From: Saccharothrix espanaensis DSM 44229
GTDB lineage: Bacteria > Actinomycetota > Actinomycetes > Mycobacteriales > Pseudonocardiaceae
NCBI RefSeq assembly: GCF_000328705.1
Contig: NC_019673.1
Coordinates: 2,728,001-2,792,000, forward strand
DNA length: 64,000 nt
Direction: 5' to 3'
The notes below the pieces were generated by a model. It saw only the letters and a program-made list of their open reading frames with translations, ran no database searches and was not told the DNA's origin. A program made the translations under genes and the position numbers. Below, one piece after another: positions 44,248 to 52,994 of this stretch (position 1 is the stretch's first letter; each line of letters begins with the position of its first letter).

Positions 44248-44409
44248 TCAGGCCTTGGTCCGTTCGCGCGGCGGGGCCTCGGCCGAGGGGTGCGCCGGGG
44301 GTGCGCCGTCGGGCCGCTCGGCCTCGGGACCGGGGCGCTCGTGGCCGGTCGGCTCGCCGTCGACGAGGTACGTGGCCGCCAACTCGTCGTAGATCGGGGT
44401 TGAACTCAC
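44248..44409 (-). CDS. Small acidic protein (53 residues)
   Basis: GTG at 44409 to TGA at 44248. The product begins MSSTPIYDELAATYLVDGE and continues Pro/Glu/Arg-rich to the end (PPRERTKA). Third-position GC is very high throughout, supporting coding. No family recognised. It is followed 81 bases later by the solute-binding lipoprotein gene in the same direction and preceded by an 18-bp palindrome. Confidence 0.5.
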   Translation of the reverse strand: MSSTPIYDELAATYLVDGEPTGHERPGPEAERPDGAPPAHPSAEAPPRERTKA

Positions 44410-44425
44410 GATTCGGGATACTGTC

Positions 44426-44443
44426 CGCCGGAGCGCTCCGGCG
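44426..44443. promoter_or_regulatory. 18-bp palindrome, possible LacI-family operator
   Basis: CGCCGGAGCGCTCCGGCG is a perfect palindrome 17 bases upstream of the small gene that precedes the sugar-binding lipoprotein. Its central ten bases GGAGCGCTCC are the same as those of the CebR box at 10507. A LacI-type regulator site is possible but unproven. Confidence 0.45.
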
Positions 44444-44973
44444 CTGCCCGGCTCACCTGTGTGGGTTACCCATCGGCTGCGTCAAGCCGCAGTTTTGCGG
44501 AAACGATCCCCGCTGTGCGGTAGGCGGCGCGGTATCGCACCCCACTCCGTACGGACGGTCCGGCTCGTCCCGTGACGCCCTGCGGACCGTGGTGCCGACC
44601 CCGCTCGGGACGCTGTCGGTGCACCACCGGCGGCCAGGGCCCGGTGGCCTGCCGGACAACCCCGCTCGTGCCCGGCGCCCCGCCCTCCCGGTGGTTCTCC
44701 GGTGAGCGCGCCGGCGAGGAAGGCCCAGTTCGTCGTCCGGCAATCCAGGTCGGCGGCCGGACCGCGTAACAGGGCCACCTGCCCGCACGATGATGGCGTA
44801 GGCGGCCACCGCCCCCCCAGGCCGCCTGCGAAGACCCGGCCGGGGCTCCCCTCCCCCCGAGGAGCTCCGGCCGGGCCGCGCACTGCTCCGGACCGTTGTG
44901 GACGCCCGGCCACGACGACGCGGAAATCGTCAGGTGGTAAGAAGTTTCGCGCGCAGAGAGATCGCGTACGTGG
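44444..44973. other. Non-coding spacer after the GH65 gene
   Basis: 530 bases with no gene I can support. It contains the strong hairpin at 44835-44875 and several shorter GC-rich hairpins (for example around 44621-44655). Confidence 0.5.
44835..44875 (-). terminator. Hairpin downstream of the GH65 gene
   Basis: 15-bp arms (CCCGGCCGGGGCTCC and GGAGCTCCGGCCGGG, one mismatch) around an 11-base loop, about 100 bases after the stop of the minus-strand GH65 gene. Confidence 0.5.
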
Positions 44974-47310
44974 TCACCCCGGCACCCGTCGGGCGGGCTC
45001 GCGGTGCGCCGGCTGGTGCACCTCGGGCGGCGTCGGCGGTTCGGGGATCGGCAGGGTCACCGGCGCGCCGGGCTCGACCACCACGGGTTCGCCGTGGTGC
45101 GCGGTGCGCAGCGGACCACCGGCGACGATCCGGTAGGTGGCCTCGCCCCGGGTGATCGCGACGGAGAACCTGATGCCCTGGAAGGACATCCGGAACGCGA
45201 GCCGGTCCAGGCCCGGTGGCAGCCGCGGCGCGAACGTGAGCCCGCTGTGGTCGCGCATCCCGCCGAACCCGGCCACCACGCCGATCCACGCGCCAGCCAG
45301 CGACGCCATGTGCAATCCGTTGTGGACGTTGTCGTGCAGGTCGTGCAGATCGGTGAAAGCCGCCTCCGCCAGGTAGTCGTAGGCCAGTTGGAGCGCCCCG
45401 ACCTCGGCCGCAAGCACGGACTGCGTGCCGGCGGACAGTGACGAGTCACGCACGGTCCGTGCCTCGTAGTAGGCGAAGTTCGCGGCCTTCTCGGCGGCGG
45501 TGAACGCGTCGCCCCGCACGTGCATGGCCAGCACCAGGTCCGCCTGCTTGATCACCTGCTTGCGGTACAGGTCGAAGTACGGCTTGCTCAGCAGCAGCGG
45601 GTACTGCCCGGGATCGGTGCCCGCGAAGTCCCACTCGGCATGCGCGGTGAACCCCTCGGCCTGCTGGTGCACGCCCAGCAGCGCGTCGAACGGCACCCGC
45701 ATCCGCATCGCGGCCTCCAGCCACGCCGTGCGCTCGTCGGGGTGCACCTCCAGCGCGGACGCGGTGGCGGGGTTGCGCTCGCACGCCTCGGCCGCCTCCC
45801 GCAGGTTCTTCTGCGCGATCAGGTTCGTGTAGACGTTGTTGTCCACGATCGCCGAGTACTCGTCGGGCCCGGTGACCCCGTCGATGCGGAACCCGCCGTG
45901 CTTGTCGTGGTGTCCCAACGACATCCACAGCCGCGCGGTCTCCACGAGCAGTTCCGTGCCGCACTCCCGGTCGAACTCCTCGTCACCGGTCGCCGCGTGG
46001 TACTGCGCGACCGCGTGCGCGATGCCGCCGGAGACGTGGAACGCGGCGGTGCCGGCGGGCCAGTAGGCCGAGCACTCGGCGCCGTTGATGGACCGCCAGG
46101 GGAACGCCGCACCGTGCTGGCCCAGCACCTGCGCGCGGTCCCGGGCCTTGTCCACGGTGGAGTGCCGCCAGCGCAAGGCGTCCCGCGCGGCGTCCGGCAC
46201 GGTGTAGGTGAGCACCGGCAGCACGAACATCTCGCTGTCCCAGAACGCGTGCCCGTCGTAGCCGGGCCCGGTGAGCCCCTTGCCCGGGATGGCCCGGGTC
46301 TCCCCGCGCGCCCCGGCCTGGAGGATGTGGAACAGCGCGAACCGCATCGCCTGCTGGAGCTCCTCGTCGCCGTCCACCTCGATGTCGGCGACCTCCCAGA
46401 AGTCGTCCAGGAACGCCTTCTGCTCGGCCAGCAGGCCCTGCCAGCCGGTCTGCCGCGCGCCCGCCAGCGCCGCCTCCACCTGCGCCCGCAGCGCCGGCAC
46501 CGACCGCTGCGTCGACCACCCGTAGCCCAGGTACTTGGTCAGCCGCAGGGCGTTCCCGGCCGGCACGTCCGCCGCCGCGGTGAACCGGACCAGGTCGTCC
46601 TCGGCGTGGATGTGGCTGCGCAGGCCGTTCCCGGCTTCGAGCTCGTGGTCCATGCCGGCGGCCAGCCGCAGGCCCGAGTGCCGGGTGCGGTGCGCCAGCA
46701 CCGCCCGCTTGCCCTCCGCCCAGCGGAACTCCGCGACCAGCGGGGCGTCCAGCGCCGCCGCCACCCTGGGATCACCGGACCGCTCCTCTATCGGCTCGTT
46801 GGCCAGCAGGTCGGACTGCAGCACGAGCTGGAGGTCGTCCTCCGGTTCCACGACGTAGTGGATCGCGGCGACCGCGCGCTGGGTGAACGACACCAGCCGC
46901 TCGCTGGTGACGGTGACCTTGCGGCCGGTGGGCGACTCCCACACCGTGCGGCGGCGCAGCGTGCCGGTGCGGAAGTCCAGCTCCCGCTCGTGCTCCAACG
47001 CCCGCCCGTACCGCATGTCCAGCGGCTCGTCCTCCACCAGCAGGCGGATCACCTTGCCGTCGGTGACGTTCACGACCGTCTGCCCGGCTTCGGGGTAGCC
47101 GTAGCCCGCCTCGCCGTACGGGAGCGCGTGCTCCTCGTAGAACCCGTTGAGGTACGTGCCCGGCAGACCGCGCGGCTCGCCCTCGTCCAAGGTGCCGCGC
47201 ATCCCGATGTGCCCGTTGGACAGCGCGAAGGTCGACTCCGTGCGGCGCAGGTCCGGCACGGACAGCCCGCGCCACCGCAACGACCACGGCCCGATGTCGT
47301 ACCCCGTCAC
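44974..47310 (-). CDS. Glycoside hydrolase family 65 disaccharide phosphorylase
   Basis: 778 residues from the GTG at 47310. Phosphorolysis of an alpha-glucobiose (maltose, trehalose or kojibiose type) to beta-glucose-1-phosphate and glucose. N-terminal beta-sandwich (ESTFALSNGHIGMRGTLDEGEPRGLPGTYLNGFYEE), (alpha/alpha)6 barrel with AFWDSEMFVLPVLTYTVP, and the general-acid Glu in GVTGPDEYSAIVDNNVYTN. Two Lys for phosphate in KQVIKQADLVLAMHVRGD. The stop of the beta-PGM gene overlaps its start. Which disaccharide it uses cannot be told from sequence by eye. Confidence 0.92.
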   Translation of the reverse strand: MTGYDIGPWSLRWRGLSVPDLRRTESTFALSNGHIGMRGTLDEGEPRGLPGTYLNGFYEEHALPYGEAGYGYPEAGQTVVNVTDGKVIRLLVEDEPLDMRYGRALEHERELDFRTGTLRRRTVWESPTGRKVTVTSERLVSFTQRAVAAIHYVVEPEDDLQLVLQSDLLANEPIEERSGDPRVAAALDAPLVAEFRWAEGKRAVLAHRTRHSGLRLAAGMDHELEAGNGLRSHIHAEDDLVRFTAAADVPAGNALRLTKYLGYGWSTQRSVPALRAQVEAALAGARQTGWQGLLAEQKAFLDDFWEVADIEVDGDEELQQAMRFALFHILQAGARGETRAIPGKGLTGPGYDGHAFWDSEMFVLPVLTYTVPDAARDALRWRHSTVDKARDRAQVLGQHGAAFPWRSINGAECSAYWPAGTAAFHVSGGIAHAVAQYHAATGDEEFDRECGTELLVETARLWMSLGHHDKHGGFRIDGVTGPDEYSAIVDNNVYTNLIAQKNLREAAEACERNPATASALEVHPDERTAWLEAAMRMRVPFDALLGVHQQAEGFTAHAEWDFAGTDPGQYPLLLSKPYFDLYRKQVIKQADLVLAMHVRGDAFTAAEKAANFAYYEARTVRDSSLSAGTQSVLAAEVGALQLAYDYLAEAAFTDLHDLHDNVHNGLHMASLAGAWIGVVAGFGGMRDHSGLTFAPRLPPGLDRLAFRMSFQGIRFSVAITRGEATYRIVAGGPLRTAHHGEPVVVEPGAPVTLPIPEPPTPPEVHQPAHREPARRVPG

Positions 47311-48020
47311 AGCAGCTCCGCCAGGTCCTCGACCACCACGTCCGCCCCGTTCTCCCGCAACGCCTCCGCCTGCCCTGCCCGGTCCACGCCCACGACGTGC
47401 CCGAACTCGCCCGCACGACCCGCCTGGACGCCTGCCAGCGCGTCCTCGAACACAGCCGCCTGCGACGGTCGCACGCCGAGCATCCGCGCGCCCGCCAGGA
47501 ACGAGTCCGGCGCGGGCTTGCCGTTCAGCCCGTCTCGGCTGATCACCACGCCGTCCACCAGCGCCTGCACGAACCGGGACAGCCCGGCGGCGTCGAGCAC
47601 GCGGGTCGCGTTCGCCGACGAGGTGACCACGCCGATGGCGACCTTCCCGGCGGCGGCCTCCAGGTAGCGCACCGAACCGGGGTACGGGCTGACGCCCTCG
47701 TCCCGGATGATCGCGTCGATCAGCACGTTCTTGCGGTTGCCGACACCGTGCACGGTGTCCTTGTCCGGCGGGTCGTCCGGCGCGCCCTCGGGCAGCGTGA
47801 TGCCCCGCGACGCCAGGAACGACCGCACGCCGTCGTACCGCGGCCGGCCGTCCACGTACCGGATGTAGTCCTCCTCGGTGAACGGCGGCCCGCCGCGCGG
47901 GCCGAGGAAGTCGTCGAACGTGCGCCGCCACGCGCGGCGGTGCAGGACGGCGGTGCTGGTCAGCACCCCGTCGAGGTCGAAGAGGCAGGCGGTGATCCCG
48001 TCCGGCAAACCGAGGTTCAT
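47307..48020 (-). CDS. Beta-phosphoglucomutase (HAD family)
   Basis: 237 residues. Converts beta-glucose-1-phosphate to glucose-6-phosphate. HAD motif I ACLFDLDGVLTSTAVLHRRAW (nucleophile and acid/base Asp), motif II VVTSSANATRVLDAAGL, motif III KPAPDSFLAGARMLGV and motif IV VFEDALAGVQAGRAG. Cap domain in between. Immediately upstream of and overlapping the GH65 gene, the standard two-enzyme pair. Confidence 0.92.
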   Translation of the reverse strand: MNLGLPDGITACLFDLDGVLTSTAVLHRRAWRRTFDDFLGPRGGPPFTEEDYIRYVDGRPRYDGVRSFLASRGITLPEGAPDDPPDKDTVHGVGNRKNVLIDAIIRDEGVSPYPGSVRYLEAAAGKVAIGVVTSSANATRVLDAAGLSRFVQALVDGVVISRDGLNGKPAPDSFLAGARMLGVRPSQAAVFEDALAGVQAGRAGEFGHVVGVDRAGQAEALRENGADVVVEDLAELL

Positions 48021-48079
48021 GATCGGTGTCTACCCGTTCGCGTAGTGGGGTACCCGGAGGTCCGGGAGGTGGTCGCACC

Positions 48080-49390
48080 ATGGGCAAGCCGAAGGTGCTG
48101 GTCGTCGGCACGGGGTTCGCGGGTTTTCACTGCTTGAAGGCGCTGGAGAAGGCACTTCCGCCGGACGCCGCGGACCTGGTCGCGGTCAACCCCACCGACT
48201 ACATGCTCTACGTGCCGCTGCTGCCCGAGGTGGCCGGCGGCACGCTCGACCCGCGCCGGGTCGCCGTACCGCTGAGGCCCGAACTGCCCCGGACCCGGCT
48301 CGTGCAGGCACATGCCACCAGCGTGGACCCCGATGCCCGCACCTGCACGGCAATCGACGTGGAAGGCCGCTCACAGGTGATCACCTGGGACCGGATCGTG
48401 CTGACCGCCGGCAGCGTCACCCGGCTGATGTCCGTGCCGGGGGTCGCGGAGCACGCGCTCGGGTTCAAGTCCGTGGCCGAGGCCGTGTACCTGCGCGACC
48501 ACGTGCTGCGGCAGATCGAGCTGGCCGAGCAGGACGGCGATCCCGCGCGCACCACGTTCGTCGTGGTCGGCGCCGGGTACACCGGCACCGAACTCGTCGC
48601 GCAGGGGCAGCAACTGGCCTTGGCGGCGGCGCGCGGCCGGAAGGTGCCGCCCATCCGGTGGGTGCTGCTCGACCTCGCGCCCCGGGTGCTGCCCGGCCTG
48701 GACGAGCGGCTCTCCGGGCCCGCGCTCAAGGTGCTCCGGCAGCGCGGGGTGGACGTGCGGCTGGAGACCAGCGTGGCCGAGGTCACGCCCACCTGCGCCA
48801 AGCTCACCGACGGCACCGAGATCCCGACCAGGACCGCGGTGTGGTGCGTCGGCGTGCGGCCCGACCCGCTGGTCGAGTCGGTCGACCTGCCCACGGTGAA
48901 GGGACGGCTCGCGGTCGGCGCGGACCTGCTCGTGCCGGGCCGGTCGGACGTGTTCGCGGCCGGTGACATGGCGGCCGTGCCGGACGTGTTCAACGGCGGC
49001 AAGCCCACGCCGATGACCGCGCAGCACGCGCAGCGGCAGGGCAAGCTGGCCGCGCACAACGTGGCCGCGTCCCTCGGGCACGGCACGCCGCGCGAGTACC
49101 GGCACCGCGACCTGGGGTTCGTGGTGGACCTGGCGGGCGCGCAGGCGGTGGCCAACCCGCTGCACCTGCCGCTCACCGGGTGGCCCGCGAAGCTCGTGGC
49201 CCGCGGCTACCACCTGCTGGCGATGCCGGGCAACCGGGTGCGGGTGGCGGCGGACTGGCTGACCGGCCTGCTGACCCGACGCCAGGTCGTGCGGTTCGAC
49301 CTGGTGCCGGCGGCGGGGGTGCGGCTCGCGGACGCGGACCGGGTGGACGCGGGCTCCGCGCGCGAGACCGCGCGGTCCGCGCACGACTGA
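48080..49390 (+). CDS. NDH-2-like FAD-dependent NADH dehydrogenase
   Basis: 436 residues from the ATG at 48080. FAD-binding Rossmann motif KVLVVGTGFAGFHCLKAL, NAD-binding motif TFVVVGAGYTGTELVAQG, second FAD segment SDVFAAGDMAAVP, and a C-terminal membrane-anchoring region (LTGWPAKLVARGYHLLAMPGNRVRVAADWLTGLL). Type II NADH dehydrogenases pass electrons to quinone without pumping protons. The 3' end lies in a 17-bp tandem repeat. Divergent from the beta-PGM gene. Confidence 0.88.
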   Translation: MGKPKVLVVGTGFAGFHCLKALEKALPPDAADLVAVNPTDYMLYVPLLPEVAGGTLDPRRVAVPLRPELPRTRLVQAHATSVDPDARTCTAIDVEGRSQVITWDRIVLTAGSVTRLMSVPGVAEHALGFKSVAEAVYLRDHVLRQIELAEQDGDPARTTFVVVGAGYTGTELVAQGQQLALAAARGRKVPPIRWVLLDLAPRVLPGLDERLSGPALKVLRQRGVDVRLETSVAEVTPTCAKLTDGTEIPTRTAVWCVGVRPDPLVESVDLPTVKGRLAVGADLLVPGRSDVFAAGDMAAVPDVFNGGKPTPMTAQHAQRQGKLAAHNVAASLGHGTPREYRHRDLGFVVDLAGAQAVANPLHLPLTGWPAKLVARGYHLLAMPGNRVRVAADWLTGLLTRRQVVRFDLVPAAGVRLADADRVDAGSARETARSAHD

Positions 49391-49478
49391 ACCCCGCGCA
49401 CGACTGAACCCCGCGCACGACTGAACCCCGCGCACGACTGAACCCCGCGCACGACTGAACCCCGCGCACGACTGAACC
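49379..49478 (+). repeat. 17-bp tandem repeat, 5.9 copies
   Basis: Unit GCGCACGACTGAACCCC repeated head to tail without visible variation. The first copy contains the last codons and the TGA stop of the NDH-2-like gene; each later copy repeats that stop. A minisatellite, not a CRISPR array, since there are no spacers. Confidence 0.95.
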
Positions 49479-49501
49479 GACGTCCTCACCCCGGACGTCG
49501 G
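49477..49501 (+). terminator. Bidirectional terminator between NDH-2 and DUF3140 genes
   Basis: Perfect 9-bp arms CCGACGTCC and GGACGTCGG, seven-base loop, directly after the tandem repeats and 23 bases before the convergent DUF3140 stop. Confidence 0.65.
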
Positions 49502-49523
49502 CGGCTGGTTCCGGCGCGGTGCG

Positions 49524-49844
49524 TCAGGCGGGCTTCAACGGGTCGTGCCCGATCGACATCAGGCGGTGCCGCCAGTGGGCCTCGCCGGCGGTGGGCTCCA
49601 GGTCGTCGCGGCGCTGCGCCTGCACCCGATCCACCACCCGCCGCATCACCCGGACGTCCTCGGTGGTCAGGTCGGTCCGGCGCTTGCGCAGCACCCGGAG
49701 CACGTCCTGGCCGGTCGGGGTGCCGGCCTGGTCGGGCAGCTCCTCGGCGTCCTCGTCCGCGGAACGGGTGCGCAGCCAGTCCTCCAGCTCGTGGGAGGTC
49801 ATGTTCACTACTCGGTGGAACTCGTCCCACAGGGTGTTGCTCAT
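49524..49844 (-). CDS. DUF3140 family protein
   Basis: 106 residues from the ATG at 49844. LWDEFHRVVNMTSHELEDWLRTRSADEDAEELPDQAG, VLRVLRKRRTDLTTEDVRVMRRVVDRV and HWRHRLMSIGHDPLKP are the diagnostic segments of this actinobacterial family. Function unknown; the family has been linked to DNA-associated small proteins by context only. Convergent with the NDH-2-like gene. Confidence 0.88.
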   Translation of the reverse strand: MSNTLWDEFHRVVNMTSHELEDWLRTRSADEDAEELPDQAGTPTGQDVLRVLRKRRTDLTTEDVRVMRRVVDRVQAQRRDDLEPTAGEAHWRHRLMSIGHDPLKPA

Positions 49845-50014
49845 GAGGGTCAGGGTTGCCACCGGCGGCCCGGTCGAAACCATGTTATTTCACACCGGCG
49901 CCAAACCGCCCGGGAGGCGCCGCTTTCCGCCGCCTCCCGGTCCCGCCCGGGATCCCGGCTGCTTCCCGCCTTGGTCCCGTCGCGGTCTCGCGACGGGCCG
50001 GGGCGCGGTGGGCG

Positions 50015-50617
50015 TCAGACGAGGTCGGGGGCGAACTGGGCCTTCGACACCCCGACGGCCTCGGCCAGCTCCTCCTCCGTCGCCGTCCCGGACTCCCTGA
50101 TCACGGCCTCCCAGACGGCGATGGACTCCAGGTTGAACCGCTGGACCTCGGGCGAGTTGGCCGCTTCCACCGGGTCGCCCTGCACCTCGCCGGACAGGTG
50201 CAGGCCGAGGGCGAGGAAACCGCCGTCCCAGCCCGGACCCACCCACAGCGCCCCGCCGCCGTTGGGCGCGAACTCCAGCGGCACCGTGTGCTCCAGCTCC
50301 ACCTGCGTCCGCTCGTCGTGCTCGGTCAGCCTCAGCTCCACGATGCTGTCCGGGCCGCCGAACGTGACCCGCAGCAGCGCCGGGCGGTCGCACGCGAGGA
50401 TGTCGCCGCCCGCGTTGCCCTCCAGCTGGAACGAGCCGCCGACCTCCAGCCGCCCGCTGATCGGCAGGAACCAGCGCTTGAGCCGCTCCGGGTCGGTCAG
50501 GGCGTCCCACACGTCGTCGGCCCGCGCGTCGTAGGTGCGGCTGAGCAGCACGCCCATGGTCTCGCCCCGCCGCACGGCGCGGTGGACGGCCTTGAGCTGG
50601 TCGGCGATGTCGGTCAC
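50015..50617 (-). CDS. SRPBCC/AHSA1-type protein
   Basis: 200 residues from the GTG at 50617. VLLSRTYDARADDVWDALTDPERLKRWFLPISGRLEVGGSF is the canonical start of the AHSA1 (Hsp90-activator-like) START fold. The C-terminal part (GPGWDGGFLALGLHLSGE) is also typical. It overlaps the ArsR regulator gene by four bases; ArsR-AHSA1 pairs are very common in actinobacteria. Likely autoregulated with it. Confidence 0.88.
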   Translation of the reverse strand: MTDIADQLKAVHRAVRRGETMGVLLSRTYDARADDVWDALTDPERLKRWFLPISGRLEVGGSFQLEGNAGGDILACDRPALLRVTFGGPDSIVELRLTEHDERTQVELEHTVPLEFAPNGGGALWVGPGWDGGFLALGLHLSGEVQGDPVEAANSPEVQRFNLESIAVWEAVIRESGTATEEELAEAVGVSKAQFAPDLV

Positions 50618-50967
50618 TGGTCTTCCTCCTTGAGCCGTCGCTCGCGCTTGCCGCGGGCGAGTTCGGTGGCCAGCGCGTCGAGGTGGTGGCTCCAGAACCG
50701 CCGGAACCGCTCCAGCCACTCGTCCACCTCGCGCAGCCCCTGCTGGTCGACCGCGTAGAGCCGGCGGGTGCCCTCGGGGCGGACGCGGGCGAAGCCGTTC
50801 TCCCGGAGCACGCGCAGGTGCTGGGAGACCGCGGGCTGGGAGATGCCGAACTCGCCGCGGATCGCCGCGGTGAGGTCGCCGGAGGTCTGCTCGCCGTCGG
50901 CCAGCAGCTCCAGCAGGCGGCGGCGGACTGGGTCGCCGAGAACGTCGAACGCGTGCACGACCTGCAT
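50614..50967 (-). CDS. ArsR-family transcriptional regulator
   Basis: 117 residues from the ATG at 50967. Winged helix: HAFDVLGDPVRRRLLELLADGEQTSGDLTAAIRGEFGISQPAVSQHLRVLRENGFARVRPEGTRRLYAV. No metal-binding Cys pairs, so not a classical metal sensor. First gene of the pair with the AHSA1-type protein. Its upstream region holds a dyad that is its probable operator. Confidence 0.9.
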   Translation of the reverse strand: MQVVHAFDVLGDPVRRRLLELLADGEQTSGDLTAAIRGEFGISQPAVSQHLRVLRENGFARVRPEGTRRLYAVDQQGLREVDEWLERFRRFWSHHLDALATELARGKRERRLKEEDQ

Positions 50968-50971
50968 TTTT

Positions 50972-51006
50972 AAGCCTCGCCTTATATAAGTCAAGCCTTG
51001 AGGCTT
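50972..51006 (-). promoter_or_regulatory. ArsR promoter and operator dyad
   Basis: A -10-like TATATA (50983-50988) lies within an AT-rich patch directly upstream of the ArsR start. The dyad AAGCCT-TG-AGGCTT (50993-51006) sits beside it, with a further AAGCCTC half-site at 50972-50978. Typical autoregulatory layout. Confidence 0.55.
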
Positions 51007-51076
51007 CGAAATTGTCGTACCGCCCTGGCACTATGTCGAACAGGTGTTCGGTACGCGTTCGGGAAGGGAGCTTGGG

Positions 51077-51727
51077 ATGCGCGTACAGCTTGATCCACGG
51101 CAGTGGCCGGGCCGTGTCATCCCCGAGACCGACGTCGAGATCGACACGGCCGTGGAGGCGTTCTGCCTGCGCGCGAACTGGGGTGATGCGGACCGCGCCG
51201 GGGTGCGCGCGGTCGTCGCCCCGTGGTTCGCCGAGCAGTGGAGCGTCGACGCCCTGCTGCTGGCCGTGGACAACAAGCCGGACGGCAGCAGGCAGGGCCG
51301 TCCCAGGAACCGCGACCAGGTTGCGCACGACTTCCTCCGCGCGCGGCTCTGGTCGTGGTGGCAGGGGGGCGCGCAACGGGCGCGCCCCCCGGTCGCGGGC
51401 ATGACGTTAGGTCAGTGGTGGCGCGTCAACCGCCGCAACGCCCGCCTGCACCAACCCCGGCCGCGCCGGCCGCTGGGGGAGGCGGGCCGGCTGGCCCAGG
51501 AGCAGTCGCGCGAGCGGGTGCGGGCCCGACTGGCCGATCCGGTGGAGCGGTCGAGGGCGCGGGCGCGCCGGTGGCAGGAAGCCTTGGACGGCCTGCTGGT
51601 GCCGGGGCAGCGCGCACCGACCTTCGAGGACTCGCGCAGGCTGCTGGCGGAGGTGGTCCAGGTGCCCGCCCACCCGGTGTGCCGCCGGTGCGGCTGTCGG
51701 ACGGGGGTGTTGTCCCAGGCGGCGTGA
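51077..51727 (+). CDS. Hypothetical basic protein with C-terminal Cys pair
   Basis: 216 residues from the ATG at 51077, preceded by GGGAAGGGAG. The N-terminal half (MRVQLDPRQWPGRVIPETDV to RDQVAHDFLRARLWSWWQGG) looks globular. The C-terminal half is Arg-rich and helical (SRERVRARLADPVERSRARARRWQEAL) and ends HPVCRRCGCRTG, a possible half zinc site. No family recognised. Divergent from the ArsR gene. Confidence 0.65.
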   Translation: MRVQLDPRQWPGRVIPETDVEIDTAVEAFCLRANWGDADRAGVRAVVAPWFAEQWSVDALLLAVDNKPDGSRQGRPRNRDQVAHDFLRARLWSWWQGGAQRARPPVAGMTLGQWWRVNRRNARLHQPRPRRPLGEAGRLAQEQSRERVRARLADPVERSRARARRWQEALDGLLVPGQRAPTFEDSRRLLAEVVQVPAHPVCRRCGCRTGVLSQAA

Positions 51728-52161
51728 CGAGGAGCCGGGCCGTTGGGCCGGGTTGAGCCGGGCCGCTGGGCCTGGGTGTTCGAGACGAACCGGCAGTCGG
51801 GCCGGAGCGGGCTTCGCCGTGCGCCGGACTTGACCGGGCGTGCTCCACCTCGCTGCGAGGGCGCGACCCTCGCTCGCAGATCGCGATCCATAGCGGACGC
51901 GGGTAGTCGTGCTGCCCGAACAACCGGGGATTCCGCCTGTCCTGGCATGGAGTCCACACCCTACCCCCGCCGCTTTCGGCCGTGTGCGCCGGGGCACACC
52001 TCCGCCGTCGCCCAGGTCCGGCGGCCGATCGGGGCCGTGGACGGTGTGCGACGTGGGGTGCCGGGTCGGTGTCACCTGGTCAGGTGAAATGCCGTGCGCC
52101 TTCCTGCGGGTACGGCCGGCGCTGGTGGCATCGGGCACGGCACTTCCGGTACTAACGCCCG
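51728..52161. other. Non-coding spacer
   Basis: 434 bases without a supported gene. A hairpin GCGAGGG-CGCGA-CCCTCGC lies near 51855-51873. The first ~50 bases are low-complexity GGGCCG repeats. Confidence 0.4.
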
Positions 52162-52992
52162 GTGGTGAGATCCCGAGTGTGGCGAGTGTGGCTCGTCGGT
52201 GCCCTCCTCGTACCCGCTCTCCTTGCGGCCTCAGGGGTTTTCGCGCGTGCCCGACTGGCGGGCGACACCGCCGCCGTCCCGCCGCCCCCGCCGGGCCGGC
52301 TCACGCTCGCCGTCCGGTCGGCCGAGGTGGTGCTGGTCGGTGACGTCGCGGACGAGACCGAGCGGCGGTCCCTGGTGGACGCCGTCAGGTCCAAGACCAC
52401 CTCGCACCGGGTGACGGACCTGCTCACCCCGAACGGTGATCGACTCCCCGTCTCCGTGAACACCGCCGCCGACCTGGTCACCGCCGCGGTGGACGCGGGC
52501 GCCGCGGACTTCACCGCGGTCCTCGCCGGCACCGCCCGCACCGCGCGGGCCACGGCCGCCGACGAGACCCGCGCGACGGCGTTGCGCCGGGCGCTGGACC
52601 GCGCGGACGTGCGGGACCACGTGGTCGGCGCGGCGGCGTCGGACCTCGACCTGGTGGCGTTGCAGCGGTCGGTGACCGCGATGGTGCAGAACAACGGCGG
52701 CTTCCGGTTCGAGCCGGTGTCCACCACCTGGCAGGGGCACGGCCCGGTGCTGATCGACCGGGTGGGCCGGCTGCTGCTGGTCGCGCCCAAGGCGACCATC
52801 ACGCTCACCGGCCACGCCACCCCCGAACACCCCGACCCGCGCGGACTCGCGCACCAGCGGGCGGGTCTCGTCCGCGATCTGTTCGTGGCCCAAGGCGTGC
52901 GGCCGGACCGGATCCGGACGACCGCCACCATCGACGCCGGACCGGAAAGCTCGAACCAGGCCGCGCGCCAGGTAGACGTCCTGATTAGCTAG
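52162..52992 (+). CDS. ArfA-like OmpA/BON envelope protein
   Basis: 276 residues from the GTG at 52162. N-terminal membrane anchor (VWLVGALLVPALLAASGVF), a BON-type region (LTLAVRSAEVVLVGDVADETERRSLVDAV) and a C-terminal OmpA-like peptidoglycan-binding domain (TITLTGHATPEHPDPRGLAHQRAGLVRDLFVAQGVRPDRI). This is the layout of mycobacterial ArfA, connected with ammonia secretion and acid response. Two bases precede the start of its partner gene. Confidence 0.8.
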   Translation: MVRSRVWRVWLVGALLVPALLAASGVFARARLAGDTAAVPPPPPGRLTLAVRSAEVVLVGDVADETERRSLVDAVRSKTTSHRVTDLLTPNGDRLPVSVNTAADLVTAAVDAGAADFTAVLAGTARTARATAADETRATALRRALDRADVRDHVVGAAASDLDLVALQRSVTAMVQNNGGFRFEPVSTTWQGHGPVLIDRVGRLLLVAPKATITLTGHATPEHPDPRGLAHQRAGLVRDLFVAQGVRPDRIRTTATIDAGPESSNQAARQVDVLIS

Positions 52993-52994
52993 GA

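Noticed and set aside
49379..49478. CRISPR array
   Set aside because: The repeat units are head to tail with no spacers and there are no cas genes.
51743..52087. Possible plus-strand gene of 114 codons
   Set aside because: No ribosome site, no family resemblance, and the region contains low-complexity repeats and a hairpin.
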